Notes: a model not told the origin generated them from the letters alone. A stretch of DNA of 64,000 bases from JBBDMC01 sp963775235 (GCA_963775235.1 CAVZHY010000002.1:372001-436000); one strand, 5' to 3'. Positions 26,909 to 36,757 are shown, counted from the first letter of the stretch. Made by a program: numbers and translations.

Positions 26909-27685
26909 TCAAAGCACCCGCGTCAGTCGGCTCAGAAATGTTGCCACCGCATCCGTGTCGGCGAGCGTGTAGCGCGCCACGGTTCGATGCGGCGCACCGA
27001 CGAAGATAGTGACACCAATGTCGGCGAGCGCGGCGAAGGCGTCCTCATCCGTGAAATCGTCGCCAAGAAAGAACGGCACCACGTCGGCGCCGGCCTGACC
27101 AAGCGCCTCCATGAGCCATCTGACCGCCTTGCCCTTGTCCCAGTCGAAGCGCGGGCGTAGCTCGTAGACCTTCTTGCCGTACGTCTTGCGCAACTCCGGC
27201 ACCGCCTTCAGCACGTCGTCGACGACCGCCTCGACCCTGGGGACGTCCGCGTCGCCAACTTGCCGGTAGTGGACCGCGACGGCGAACCGTTTCGGCTCGA
27301 CCAATGCTCCTTTGATCGGCGCGACCGCCGACGCGAGCATCTTGGCGGCCTGCTTCACCGCCTCCCTGAATGCCGCGCTGTCCTTGTGCCGGACCGACAG
27401 CCCGTTCGGACCGCTGATGTCGAACCCATGGCTGCCGGCGTAGACGATGTTGTCGAGGCCGACGAGTCGCTTTACGTCGGCGAGATCGCGGCCGCTGACA
27501 ATGGCAACGCTGCACCTGGCAGCGAGCGCGAGCAGGATCGCGCGCATGCGCTGCGACAGCAGCGCGAGTTCGGGGCTGGCGACGATCGGCGTCAGCGTTC
27601 CGTCGTAGTCAAGAAACACGCTCGCTCGCTTGCCGGCGAGGCGCGCCTCGATCTCGGCAAAGGACGCCAGGGCGTCGGCCGTCAT
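26909..27685 (-). CDS. otsB: Trehalose-6-phosphate phosphatase
   Basis: This 258-residue HAD-superfamily phosphatase removes phosphate from trehalose 6-phosphate. Motif I is FLDYDGTLTPI (Asp at about residues 25 and 27), motif II is VSGRD, and motif IV is FFLGDDFTDEDAF. Further TPP-specific segments are GSHG and HYRQ. The start at 27685 follows AGCAGGG; an ATG at 27703 is an alternative that overlaps hemA. No otsA is present in the window. It follows hemA on the same strand. Confidence 0.92.
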   Translation of the reverse strand: MTADALASFAEIEARLAGKRASVFLDYDGTLTPIVASPELALLSQRMRAILLALAARCSVAIVSGRDLADVKRLVGLDNIVYAGSHGFDISGPNGLSVRHKDSAAFREAVKQAAKMLASAVAPIKGALVEPKRFAVAVHYRQVGDADVPRVEAVVDDVLKAVPELRKTYGKKVYELRPRFDWDKGKAVRWLMEALGQAGADVVPFFLGDDFTDEDAFAALADIGVTIFVGAPHRTVARYTLADTDAVATFLSRLTRVL

Positions 27686-27717
27686 CGCGCGCCCTGCTTG
27701 CATACGCGGCGTGGCGG

Positions 27718-29010
27718 TCAGCCGCCGGCGGGCGGGAAGACGAGGCGGGCGCTGCCGGCGATTGCGCCGGCGCTCGCCGGGCGGTCGTCCTCGGCCGGGC
27801 CGAAGGTGCGCGGCAGTCCGAGTTTCTCCCAAACCGCGCTCAGCGCCGCCGTCAGCTGGCCGATCAGCACCCCGTCGTGGAATGGCGTCGGTGTGATCCT
27901 CAGCCGCTCCTGGCCCCGCGGTACCGTCGGGTAGTTGATCGGCTGGATGTAGATTGCGTGCTCGGCCAGGAGAAGGTCGCTCGCCTGCTTCACCAGGTCG
28001 GCGTCCCCCACCATCACCGGCACGATGTGGGTCGTGCTCGCCATCACCGGCAGCCCCGCCGCCGCCAGCCCCCGCTTGGTCGCCGCAACGTTGCGCTGCT
28101 GTGCCTCCCGTTCGGCGCCCGACCCCTTCAGGTGGCGGATCGAGGTCAGCGCCGCAGCCGCGATCGCCGGCGGCAGCGCCGTGGTGAAGATGAACCCCGG
28201 CGCATACGAGCGCACCGCGTCAACAATCGCCCGGCTCGCCGCGATGTAGCCGCCAAGCGCCCCGAACGCCTTCGCCAGCGTCCCCTCGATCACGTCGATG
28301 CGGTCCATCACCCCGTCGCGCTCGGCAATCCCACCCCCCCGCGGCCCGTACATGCCCACCGCATGCACCTCGTCGAGGTAGGTCATCGCCCCGTACTTCT
28401 CCGCCAGGTCCGCCATCGCCCCGATCGGCGCCACGTCCCCGTCCATCGAATAGACCGATTCAAACACGATCAGCTTCGCCCGTCCCGGCGACACCGACTT
28501 CAACTGCTCCTCAAGGTGGGCAAGGTCGTTGTGGCGGAAGATCATCTTCTGGGCGCCCGACCGCCGCACCCCCTCGATCATCGAGGCGTGGTTCAGTTCG
28601 TCGGAGAAGATGATGCAGTCCGGCAGCAGCTTGGCGATGGTCGAGATCGTCGCCTCGTTGGAGATGAAGCCGGAGGTGAACACCAGCCCCGCCTCCTTGC
28701 CGTGCAGGTCGGCAAGCTCTTCCTCCAGCAGAACCAGCGGGTGGTTGGTCCCCGAGATGTTGCGGGTGCCCCCTGCCCCCACCCCCATCGCCGCGGCCGT
28801 CTCCTGCATCGCCGAAAGCACCGCCGGATGCTGCCCCATCCCCAGGTAGTCGTTCGAGCACCACACCACGATCTCGCGGCTGCCCGTCTCCGAATGGCTC
28901 AGCGCGTAGGGGAAGCGGCCGGCGATCCGCTCCAGGTCGGCGAACACCCGGTAGCGCTTCTCCGAATGCAGCGCCGCGATCGCCTCGGCGAAAATCGACC
29001 CGTAGTCCAT
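27718..29010 (-). CDS. hemA: 5-aminolevulinate synthase
   Basis: The enzyme condenses glycine and succinyl-CoA to 5-aminolevulinate with pyridoxal phosphate, the first step of tetrapyrrole synthesis in alphaproteobacteria. The 430-residue protein shows the substrate motif CSNDYLGMG, GAGGTRNISGT, the PLP segment LDEVHAVGMYGPRGGG and the Schiff-base Lys247 in GTLAKAFGALGG. The start is the ATG at 29010, six bases after AGGGAAGAGG; an ATG two codons earlier abuts the ribosome site. A ~25-residue Pro/Ala-rich tail extends the C-terminus. Confidence 0.96.
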   Translation of the reverse strand: MDYGSIFAEAIAALHSEKRYRVFADLERIAGRFPYALSHSETGSREIVVWCSNDYLGMGQHPAVLSAMQETAAAMGVGAGGTRNISGTNHPLVLLEEELADLHGKEAGLVFTSGFISNEATISTIAKLLPDCIIFSDELNHASMIEGVRRSGAQKMIFRHNDLAHLEEQLKSVSPGRAKLIVFESVYSMDGDVAPIGAMADLAEKYGAMTYLDEVHAVGMYGPRGGGIAERDGVMDRIDVIEGTLAKAFGALGGYIAASRAIVDAVRSYAPGFIFTTALPPAIAAAALTSIRHLKGSGAEREAQQRNVAATKRGLAAAGLPVMASTTHIVPVMVGDADLVKQASDLLLAEHAIYIQPINYPTVPRGQERLRITPTPFHDGVLIGQLTAALSAVWEKLGLPRTFGPAEDDRPASAGAIAGSARLVFPPAGG

Positions 29011-29190
29011 CGCCATCCTCTTCCCTGGAGCAGCCCCAAAATACCCACCACCGACCCCCAAGTCCATCGCCCGGGGCGGGAGGCGGTTCAAACCTCGTCC
29101 GTCCAACATCACCTACAGGTTGCCGCTGGCGACAAATTCCGCTTTGACTATTATCAAAGCGCAAACCGTCGGGCGAAAGAGGTGAAGAAG

Positions 29191-29811
29191 ATGAGCGACT
29201 CTCGCGAGGCGCACTGGGAACGTCGCTTTGGCTCCACCGACGACTACCTCTTCGGTACGGCACCCAACGCGTTCCTCGCCGCCGAAGCGCACCGCATCGC
29301 GCCGGGCGCGCGCGTGCTGGCGGTCGCCGATGGTGAGGGCCGCAACGGCGTCTTCCTCGCCGGGCGCGGTGCGATCGTTCACGCGGTCGACGGCGCCCGC
29401 GCCGCCATCGCCAAGTCCAAGCGGCTCGCCGCAAACCGCGGCGTCAGCCTTACCTGGGAACAGGCCGACCTTACAAAGTGGCACTGGCCGGTTTCAGCAT
29501 ATGACGTCGTCGTGGCAATCTTCGTGCAATTCGTCACGCCCACTGAACAACCGGCTTTCTTCATGCACTTGCAGGCCGCGCTCAAGCCCGGCGGCCTGCT
29601 CCTCCTGGAAGGTTACCGGCCCGAGCAGATTGCCAACCATACCGGCGGGCCAAGCGACCCCGCGCACCTCTACACCGAGACACTCCTTCGGCAGGCCTTT
29701 GCTGGCATGACCATCGAGGCGTTACGGTCCCGCGACGCGATGATCGAAGAGGGAACCGGCCATGCCGGCATGTCGGCGCTCATCGACCTGATCGCTGTGA
29801 AGCCGGAATGA
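29191..29811 (+). CDS. Class I SAM-dependent methyltransferase (TehB-like)
   Basis: This 206-residue protein has the SAM-binding motif I region RVLAVADGEGRNGVFLA (about residues 38-54), an acidic motif II segment IVHAVDGARAAI and the post-motif LKPGGLLLLEGY. The opening WERRFGSTDDYLFGTAPNAF is typical of the group annotated as tellurite-resistance or thiol methyltransferases. The substrate is unknown. The start is the ATG at 29191 with GGTGAAGAAG before it. It diverges from hemA across about 180 bp. Confidence 0.85.
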   Translation: MSDSREAHWERRFGSTDDYLFGTAPNAFLAAEAHRIAPGARVLAVADGEGRNGVFLAGRGAIVHAVDGARAAIAKSKRLAANRGVSLTWEQADLTKWHWPVSAYDVVVAIFVQFVTPTEQPAFFMHLQAALKPGGLLLLEGYRPEQIANHTGGPSDPAHLYTETLLRQAFAGMTIEALRSRDAMIEEGTGHAGMSALIDLIAVKPE

Positions 29812-29823
29812 AGTCCATCGGCC

Positions 29824-30648
29824 CTAGCCCCGCGGCACCCACCACTCAACGCGGTGGCCCGCTTCCGGCGCCTCCAAAGCCAAAGCAAGTTCACGACAGA
29901 GTGCTTCCAGTTCCAGTTCGAGTTTCCATGGCGGGTTGCAGACGATCAGGCCGCTGCCGGCCAGCGTCACCCCATCTCGCTCGGCGACCTGAAACTCGAC
30001 GCAGAGCGTTGGCGGGTTGCTCGAGCGGTATGCGGAGTGCAGGCCCCCGGCCCGCCAACCGTCCTTGATCGGATACCAGGCCGCGAACATCCCCGTAGGC
30101 CATTTCCTGAGGGCGGAGTTCAGCCCGTCCGCGAGCCGTTCGAATTCGTCCGGCCGCTCATACGGAGGGTCGATGAACACGAGGCCGCGCCGGGTCGGCG
30201 GTGGTATCAGGGCATTTATCGCCTCGTACGCGTCGCGTTGGTGGATGGCAACGCGGCGGTCGCCCCGGAAGTTTGAACGCAGGCGGGAGGCGTCTTCCGG
30301 ATGCAGTTCACACGCGATCAGCCAATCCTGCTCCCGCAGCATTGCCTGCACGATGCCGGGCGAGCCGGGATAGACCTTGAGCCCGCTCGGATTCATTCGG
30401 CGAACGATATCGAGGTACGGCTTGGCGACCGAGAGATCGGCATTGATGACCCGGCCAATGCCGCCAGCGGCCTCGCCGGTCCGTTGTGCCTCCGGGCCTG
30501 TCAGATCGTACAGGCCGGTCCCCGCATGCGAATCGATGACCGTGAAGGCCGTCGGCTTTTCCCGAAGATGTCCGATGAGCAGAACCAGGACCGAGTGCTT
30601 GAACACCTCGGTGTGGTTTCCGGCGTGATACGCGTGACGATAGTTCAT
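29824..30648 (-). CDS. rlmJ: 23S rRNA (adenine-2030-N6)-methyltransferase RlmJ
   Basis: The protein begins NYRHAYHAGNHTEVFKH, the hallmark of RlmJ, which methylates A2030 of 23S rRNA. The N6-adenine methyltransferase catalytic motif DPPY is in VFIDPPYERPDEF. At 274 residues it matches the family (about 280). The start is the ATG at 30648; upstream in-frame codons lack conservation. It converges with the methyltransferase gene. Confidence 0.95.
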   Translation of the reverse strand: MNYRHAYHAGNHTEVFKHSVLVLLIGHLREKPTAFTVIDSHAGTGLYDLTGPEAQRTGEAAGGIGRVINADLSVAKPYLDIVRRMNPSGLKVYPGSPGIVQAMLREQDWLIACELHPEDASRLRSNFRGDRRVAIHQRDAYEAINALIPPPTRRGLVFIDPPYERPDEFERLADGLNSALRKWPTGMFAAWYPIKDGWRAGGLHSAYRSSNPPTLCVEFQVAERDGVTLAGSGLIVCNPPWKLELELEALCRELALALEAPEAGHRVEWWVPRG

Positions 30649-30755
30649 CGTCTGAGGCCGAATAGAGGTTGTCGGGATGACCGGGTGGCTGAATGACAGG
30701 AACCGGAGTCGACGCACGCCATACGACTAACGCGGCCCGCGCCCCCCCCGTGTTG

Positions 30756-31931
30756 TCAGGTGATCGAGACCGGTGCCGTAAGAGGACCGTACTCGGGCCA
30801 TTTGGTCATCTGAACCGGCCCCTTCAGGGTAAGCCTTTCCGTCCAATTCACGATGGCCTCGAGGGCCAGCGACAATTGCAGCCGCGCAAGCGCCGATCCG
30901 GGACACTGATGCGGTCCCCGGCCGAACGTCAGCAGGTCCTTGCGCGGCCGGTCGAGTTTGAATTCATCTGGCGCCTCGAAAACGCGCTCGTCCCGGTTTC
31001 CCGACACAAACAGGAGCGCGACGACGTCTCCCTTGGGGATGACGCGGCCGCAAATCTCGACGTCGCGGCGCGTCGTGCGGGCGAAGCCGCGGTAAGGCGT
31101 ATAGAGCCTGAGTAACTCCTCCACGGCTTGCCCGATCAGCCGGTTGTCTTTCTTCAGGAGCTGGTGATGCTCCGGGTGGCGGGCGAGGTGAACGACCATG
31201 CTCCCGATGAACGTCGTCGGCGCGACGATTCCAACGACGAGGAACTGCCGCAGGGCACCGAGGATCATGTCCTCGGGCAGTGGCTCCCCATCCCGCCTGG
31301 CGGCGAGCAGCGCGGCGGTGGGATCGAGGTTCGGGTCCTGAGGTGTGCGTTTTCGATCGGCGATCAGGTCTCGCGCGATCTCGTAGAGGATGTTGCTGGT
31401 GCGACGGACTTCGGGATCGTTCTGCGCCTGAATGGCGCGGTTGAAGTCCGCTCCGGCGATCCGTATTCGCTCCGCGTCCGGGCCCGAAACGCGGAAGAAT
31501 TCAGCGAGGATGGCAATCGGCAGCTTGAAAGAAAAATCGGCGCACATGTCCGCCTCGCCACGCTCGAGGATCGGATCGAGAAGTGCATCGACCATGGTGC
31601 GGATGAGCGGCCGCCAGGCCTCCACCCGTTGAGGCGTCAGAAACGGTGCGATGGCGTGACGATAAGGTGTGTGATGAGGTGGATCGAGGTGCAGCGGCGG
31701 ACGCCGCTGCGTGGTGGCGACGCGCGGAACCACGTTCTGGATAGTGGTCGTAAACGTCTGCCAGTCGATCAGCGTCCGCTCGATGTCCTCGTAGCGCGTC
31801 AGGGCCCAGAAGCCCCCGAGCCCCTTGGAATAGGCGACCGGGCAATGCTGGCGCAGCTCCTTGTAGAGCGCGTGCGGACTGTCAAAAGTCTCCGCCGCCT
31901 CCGCGTCGAAATCCTCGACCCGCTCAGTCAT
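30756..31931 (-). CDS. Cytochrome P450 (second of a pair)
   Basis: The 391-residue bacterial P450 has the heme-binding loop FGRGPHQCPGSALAR with Cys343, and the K-helix ExxR as ELLR (272-275). In the I-helix the usual Ala-Gly-x-Asp/Glu-Thr-Thr is replaced by IVAPTT (235-240). The acid is Pro238, while Thr239 remains. P450s with altered acid/alcohol pairs can do non-standard chemistry. The start at 31931 overlaps the stop of the upstream P450 (ATGA), so the two are co-translated. No ferredoxin or reductase gene is adjacent. The substrate is probably imported by the upstream TRAP system (inference). Confidence 0.92.
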   Translation of the reverse strand: MTERVEDFDAEAAETFDSPHALYKELRQHCPVAYSKGLGGFWALTRYEDIERTLIDWQTFTTTIQNVVPRVATTQRRPPLHLDPPHHTPYRHAIAPFLTPQRVEAWRPLIRTMVDALLDPILERGEADMCADFSFKLPIAILAEFFRVSGPDAERIRIAGADFNRAIQAQNDPEVRRTSNILYEIARDLIADRKRTPQDPNLDPTAALLAARRDGEPLPEDMILGALRQFLVVGIVAPTTFIGSMVVHLARHPEHHQLLKKDNRLIGQAVEELLRLYTPYRGFARTTRRDVEICGRVIPKGDVVALLFVSGNRDERVFEAPDEFKLDRPRKDLLTFGRGPHQCPGSALARLQLSLALEAIVNWTERLTLKGPVQMTKWPEYGPLTAPVSIT

Positions 31932-33166
31932 TGTGCGCCTCTCCTGTGCGCGCGGTCGACCTTGAGGCGCATGTCGCGCACGCCGTATTCGGTCCAGGCG
32001 GCCCAGTGAACCTCGCCAGCAGTTTCGAACGATGTGGTCATGGCCAACAGCTCGCTCAGCGTGATCTGCGCCTGGAGGCGGGCCAATGCCTGTCCGATGC
32101 ACGCGTGGGTGCCGAACCCGAAGGCAATGTGGCGCCTGGGCATTCTCGTCGGGTCAAACGCATCGGGGTTCACGAAGACGTCCTCGTCCCGATTGGCGGA
32201 AATGAACAGAAGAGCGACCGGCTCTCCCGCCGGAATATTCTGTCCCCCGATCTCGACCTCACGGGTGGTGGTCCGAACCAGCGCCTGGTTCGGCGAATAA
32301 AGCCGCAGGAATTCTTCTACTGCCGCGCCCAGCTTGTCGGGTTCGGCGCGCAGCATTTGTTGAAGCGCCGGGTCGCGGGCGCAGTGCCAGACGGCGCTGC
32401 CAAGAAAATTTCTCGGCACCGTATGCCCGCCGATCAGCAACAGCCGGATCATGCCGGCGACTTCTTCGTCGCTGAATGTGCGCTCTCCGTCCCGCCATTG
32501 CAGCAGACCCGAAGCCATGTCGGATCGGACGTCGCGGGGATTTGCCTTGCGATCCGCGACGAGGTCGATAGCAAAGCGATCGACGGCGGCGCTCAATGTC
32601 CCGGCCGTGCCGAGGTCGGTGCCCTGCACGGCCTCGACATAGCGTGTACTCAGGCTGGCAAGATCGCTTGCCTCCGATTCATCGAGCCCGACCAGAACGC
32701 ACAATGACCGTACGGCAAAGGGCTCGGTATAGCCCGCGGTGATGTCCACAACGCCGTCTGCCAGAATCCCGTCCAACAGGTCAGCGGCAAGCTGGCGCAG
32801 CCGTGGCTTCAGCCGGCGAATCTGCGCATCCTTGAAATACGGATTGAGCGCTTTGCGGTAAACGTCGTGTTCGGGAGGATCGGCCTGCAGGGGCAGGCGC
32901 GGGAGGCCCTTGCGCGGCGAGGCAGGAATGACCGTCTGTTTGGTCGCCGTGAACGAACCGGCGTCACGGCTGGCGCTGATGACATCCGCATAGCGGGTCA
33001 ATGTCCAGAAGCCACCCCATTTCGTCGAGTGCGCAACGGGACATTCGCGGCGGAGCCGCGCATAGGTCGCATGCGGGTCGTCCCGCGTGCCGGGATCGGT
33101 CGGATCCCAGTCCTGACGACCGCTACCCGCGTGCGCTACCTGGCGAAGATCCTGTTTGGCAGCCAT
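31928..33166 (-). CDS. Cytochrome P450 (first of a pair)
   Basis: The 412-residue P450 shows the heme loop FGFGTHACIGQALAR with Cys356 and the K-helix motif EFLR (285-288). In the I-helix the expected Gly-x-Glu-Thr-Thr reads GGHTVP (246-251), so both the acid and the alcohol needed for normal oxygen activation are changed (Thr249, Val250). The gene overlaps dctM by 31 bp and the second P450 by 4 bp, placing it in a TRAP-P450 operon. Its relation to the downstream P450 suggests an old duplication or a pair acting on one substrate. Confidence 0.92.
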   Translation of the reverse strand: MAAKQDLRQVAHAGSGRQDWDPTDPGTRDDPHATYARLRRECPVAHSTKWGGFWTLTRYADVISASRDAGSFTATKQTVIPASPRKGLPRLPLQADPPEHDVYRKALNPYFKDAQIRRLKPRLRQLAADLLDGILADGVVDITAGYTEPFAVRSLCVLVGLDESEASDLASLSTRYVEAVQGTDLGTAGTLSAAVDRFAIDLVADRKANPRDVRSDMASGLLQWRDGERTFSDEEVAGMIRLLLIGGHTVPRNFLGSAVWHCARDPALQQMLRAEPDKLGAAVEEFLRLYSPNQALVRTTTREVEIGGQNIPAGEPVALLFISANRDEDVFVNPDAFDPTRMPRRHIAFGFGTHACIGQALARLQAQITLSELLAMTTSFETAGEVHWAAWTEYGVRDMRLKVDRAHRRGAQ

Positions 33167-34416
33167 AGGGAGATCTCCGGAACGAAAGTGATCAGGAGGA
33201 GAAAGCCGAGCATCAGGACGATGAAGGGAGCGACGCCGCGCACCGCTTCGGCCAGCGGCGCCTTGGCCACGCTCGAGATGACGAACAGGTTAAGGCCGAT
33301 GGGGGGTGTGATGAAGGCGATCTCCATGTTGACGACGAGCAGGATGCCGAAATGTATCTTGTCGATCCCGAGGGCATCGAGCAACGGCAGCACGATCGGC
33401 ACCACGATCAGGATGCAGGCGATGGCATCCAGGAACATGCCGAGAATGATCATGAGCACGTTGAACAGGAGAAGGAACTGCCACGATGTGAGGTTCCAGC
33501 CGACCGCGTAGTTGACGATCTTCGTGGGAACGCCGGACCCGGTCATCCAGTGCGCGAAGAGAAGCGCGAAGACGACGATGAAGGTTATCGCGCCCGCCGA
33601 CTTGACGCCCTCGGTGACGACTTCGAAGACCTTCGAGAGCGGCAACTCGCGATAGGCGAACGCCGTGACCAGCAAGGCGGCGATCGCCGCAAGTCCGGCC
33701 GCCTCGGCGACCGTGGTGTACCCGCTGTAGATGCCGAAGAAGATGACCAGTGGAATGAAGAGCGCCGGCAGCGCTTTCAAATTGGCGCGGGCGAACTCTC
33801 GACCGGTCGGACGCCGGTCGGTCTGATAGCCCCGTCTGCTCGCCTGAACATAGACGACGAGTGCGATCAGCAGGGCCTGGATCAGGCCAGGTATCACGCC
33901 GGCGAGAAAGAGCCGCGGCACCGATTCTTCCGCGATCAGTCCGTAAAGGATCATCGCCAGGCTGGGTGGTATCAAAATGCCGAGAGTGCCGGATGCGCCG
34001 ACCACGCCGAGAGCAAACGGGCGATCATAGCCGCGCTCGATCATGGCCGGGATGAGGAACGTTCCCATCGCCATTGCCGTCACGACCGAAGAGCCCGAGA
34101 TTGCCGCGAAGAACGTCGTCGCCAGAACGCAGACCAGCGCCAGGCCGCCGCGCGCCCAACCCACCCAGGCTTGCGCAGCGTCGACGAGCACTCTTGCCAC
34201 GCCGCCACGCTGCATCACGGCAGCTGCAATGACGAAGAAAGGAACCGCCAGAAACGTGGAGGAATTGAGCCCGCTCGTCGCCGTCAGCGCAGCATCGAAA
34301 AGCGGTCGCCCCTCGATCGCAAGCATGACCAGGGCCACCCCTCCGAGCGTGACGAAGATGGGGACCCCCGCCGCCAGCAGGACCAGCACAGCGGCAATTG
34401 CGACGAGATTCGACAA
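33136..34416 (-). CDS. dctM: TRAP transporter large permease DctM
   Basis: The 426-residue, roughly 12-helix protein has the DctM signatures FFAAISGSSVVTAMAMG (near 105-121) and GILIPPSLAMILYG (near 148-161), plus the C-terminal NMEIAFITPPIGLNLFV. It carries ion-driven uptake with DctP and DctQ. It overlaps the first P450 by 31 bp. It is intact, whereas its dctQ and dctP partners just upstream are frameshifted. Confidence 0.94.
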   Translation of the reverse strand: MSNLVAIAAVLVLLAAGVPIFVTLGGVALVMLAIEGRPLFDAALTATSGLNSSTFLAVPFFVIAAAVMQRGGVARVLVDAAQAWVGWARGGLALVCVLATTFFAAISGSSVVTAMAMGTFLIPAMIERGYDRPFALGVVGASGTLGILIPPSLAMILYGLIAEESVPRLFLAGVIPGLIQALLIALVVYVQASRRGYQTDRRPTGREFARANLKALPALFIPLVIFFGIYSGYTTVAEAAGLAAIAALLVTAFAYRELPLSKVFEVVTEGVKSAGAITFIVVFALLFAHWMTGSGVPTKIVNYAVGWNLTSWQFLLLFNVLMIILGMFLDAIACILIVVPIVLPLLDALGIDKIHFGILLVVNMEIAFITPPIGLNLFVISSVAKAPLAEAVRGVAPFIVLMLGFLLLITFVPEISLWLPNRIFAR

Positions 34417-34443
34417 ATGCTCAGTCCTGCCTTGGACCGCCAG

Positions 34444-34957
34444 TCAGGACACTGCGGTGTCGGTCGTGTCGATGATCCCGGTCAGATCGGGGGCGCCCCT
34501 GGCGCGGACGCCTGCGACGATCAGGCGAAGGACAATGAGTGCCATCGAGACGGGCATCGCGAGATACAGGACGAAGGCCTGCGGGACCTGGAGCGTCGAG
34601 GCGCTGCGTTCGCCAAGCATGTTGACGAACGCTACCGCGCGAACGCCCAGGTACACCATGGCGCAGCAGAAGACGATCGAAACGATGTAGCTAAACCATG
34701 CCGCGGCAAGCTGCCACCTGCGCGGCAGCCCATGCACAACCGTCTCGGCCGCGATATGACCCTTGCTTGCCATGAGCAGGCTGCCGCTGAGAAGCGATGC
34801 CCAGACGATGAAGTAGATCGCGACTTCTTCCGTCCAGTCGGGCGCGCGCGCCGGAAAGAAAGCGCGAGCGACCGGACCGCTCATGAAGACGACAAGAGCG
34901 CAGACCGAGAGCAGGCCGATGACAGTCGCCTCGAGGCTTGTTCCATGCGTTCAGCAT
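34444..34957 (-). pseudogene. dctQ: TRAP transporter small permease DctQ, frameshifted near its N-terminus
   Basis: A 146-residue frame from 34884 contains most of a DctQ protein, with the family feature WTEEVAIYFIVWASLLSG near its start. The first membrane helix (LEATVIGLLSVCALVVF) continues upstream in frame but has no start codon. The initiating ATG at 34957 (MLNAWNK) is in another frame. One extra base near 34935 explains this; without it the protein reads MLNAWNK-LEATVIG and is full length. Recent damage and sequence error are both possible. Confidence 0.78.
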
Positions 34958-34998
34958 GCATCGAGCATGTCCGGGCTCCGCGCCGGTTGCCCGATGGA

Positions 34999-36003
34999 CT
35001 AGTTCTGCAACTCCTTCAGCCGCGCCTGCACCTTGCTGACGTAGTCGAGGTCCATCCTGGTCGACTTCACGATCTCGTCCTGCGCGGCAAGAAGCTTGTC
35101 GCGAGTGGCGGCAAGATCCTCCGCGCTGGGATACGAGAACTTCGATGCCGTGGCTCTTGTTGACATCGATCGCGTCATCGAGATCTACTTGGTCTGCTGG
35201 CGTGCCCAATCCTTGGCGATGCTCCACCCGTCGGTCAGGGCCTTTTGCTGGTCTGGGGTCAGCTTGTCCCACGTCGCCTGGCTGACCAGAGGAATGTAGA
35301 AGCCCCAGCCGGCATCGTCATGCCAGCCGTATTTGATTCCCGCGTCCCAGAGCTTTCCTCCGGAAATGGTGAGGTCGGTGACCAGCCCAAGCCCATCGAT
35401 GGTGCCCTGCGTCAACTGCAATTCGATCTCGTCGCGCGGCGTTGCGACCGCGTCGGCACCGATGGTGCGAAAATCGCCACGATCGTGGGACTTGGCGGCG
35501 TGGCGAGTTTTACGCCCGCCAGGTCAGCATAGCTCGTGATTTTTTTCTTTGTCGTATAGGCGGTCTCGTTTGGCGCGAACTCAAAATGCGGGCCGACGAC
35601 CCTGATCTGCAATTTTGAATGCACCATCTCGTAGAGTTCGTCCCCGAGCGGCCCGTCGAGGATGTCGCGCAACTGCTCGCGCGTGGCGCCGAAGAACATG
35701 GGGAGGCCAGTGATCGTCAGGTTGGGCTCGAACTGGCCCATCGTGTTGCTGGACTGAATGCTGAGGTCGAGCGCCCCTGACGCCAGGGCTTTCACGCGCA
35801 CCGGCGGAGTCGTACAATTGTGCGCTCGGGAACACGGTGATCGTGACGTCGCCCTTGGTGAGCTTGGCGACCTCGTCAGCCCACCGTTGGGCGGACTGGT
35901 TTCTGACGTGGCTGGGTGGCGTTTCGACGGACAGTCGAAGTTCTATTGCGTTCGCCGTTAAACCCAGCCGAGGGTCGCCGACCGCAAGAGCGACCGCGGT
36001 CAT
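34999..36003 (-). pseudogene. dctP: TRAP transporter solute-binding protein DctP, several frameshifts
   Basis: DctP-like segments in order are KLTKGDVTITVFPSAQLYDS, then VKALASGALDLSIQSSNTMG and LTITGLPMFFGATREQL, then LQLTQGTIDGLGLVTDLTI and LSQATW-type helices, then VDLDDAIDVNKSHGIEV, and finally LDYVSKVQARLKELQN with a stop at 34999. They lie in changing frames, so at least four single-base indels are needed (near 35810, 35475, 35190 and 35125). No segment carries an in-frame nonsense codon apart from these shifts. The protein as sequenced cannot be made, so the TRAP importer would lack its binding protein. Confidence 0.8.
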
Positions 36004-36096
36004 AAAACGAGCATACCATGTCCTCCCTCTCTTCTATGCGGACGATCGACTGGTGCCAACCGTCCTGATGTCCTGGCGCGGCCGCTGCAGCGACCA

Positions 36097-36757
36097 TTAC
36101 GCGAAAAGCTCATCTCCCATGGCTTCGATCGCCTGGCGGTCCATCGCGAATGTGGCGTCGCATTTCTGTTCCTCCGCCTCGAATGCGCGTCCGCTGCGGA
36201 TAAGATCGCCAACAAGCCGGTGATCCGCGTTGGCGCGTTCAATCGTGTCAGCCGCGTGGAACGCCTGCAACTGAATGCGGAAGATCGGAACCCGCAGGCG
36301 CTCGAGCGAAGCGACCAGCAGATCATTGCCGGAGCCCTGGATAATTGCCCGGTGCCAGCTTTCATTGGCCCGGGCATAGAGGTCCGCGTTCCGCGCCAAT
36401 TCTGCCGCATCGAGCTCTTTCTGCACCTCCGCGATCGAGGTCAGCACCACCGGGTCTTGAATTTTCGGCAACCAGTCTGGCCGCCAACCCCTCCAGCACC
36501 TCACGCATCGCGTAGATTTGGCCGACTTCCACCCGTGACAGTCGCTTCACCGAAGCGCCGCGGAACTCTTCGATCTCGACGAGGCCCTCGGCGGTCAGCC
36601 GCAACAGCGCTTCACGGACCCGTCCCCGGCTCGCCTTTGTCTCGCGCACCAGGTCGGCCTCGATCAGCCTTTGGCCGGGAACCAGGAGCCCCCGGCGGAT
36701 GCGATCCTTGAGCCACCGGGCAACCGCCTGGGAGGTGACGATCTCGATCGTTTCCAT
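36097..36757 (-). pseudogene. GntR-family (FCD subfamily) transcription regulator, one frameshift
   Basis: The N-terminal winged helix (ARWLKDRIRRGLLVPGQRL, ASRGRVREALLRLTAEGLV) and the start of the FCD effector domain read from the ATG at 36757 to about residue 96. The rest of the FCD domain (ESWHRAIIQGSGNDLL, then the C-terminal helices) is in a second frame ending at 36097. One extra A in the run near 36468 would restore about 219 residues. FCD regulators control catabolic operons in response to organic acids. It precedes the TRAP-P450 genes and diverges from the dehydratase genes, so it probably controls one or both. Confidence 0.8.

Noticed and set aside
27877..29190. Plus-strand coding extension upstream of the methyltransferase
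   Set aside because: It is the antisense of hemA, low in hydrophobic order. The methyltransferase has its own ribosome site and ATG at 29191.
33352..35163. Long open frame (about 600 codons) on the plus strand opposite the TRAP permeases
   Set aside because: It is rich in Asp, His, Arg and Gln in a pattern typical of the antisense of membrane-protein genes in high-GC DNA, and the minus strand carries clear DctM and DctQ.
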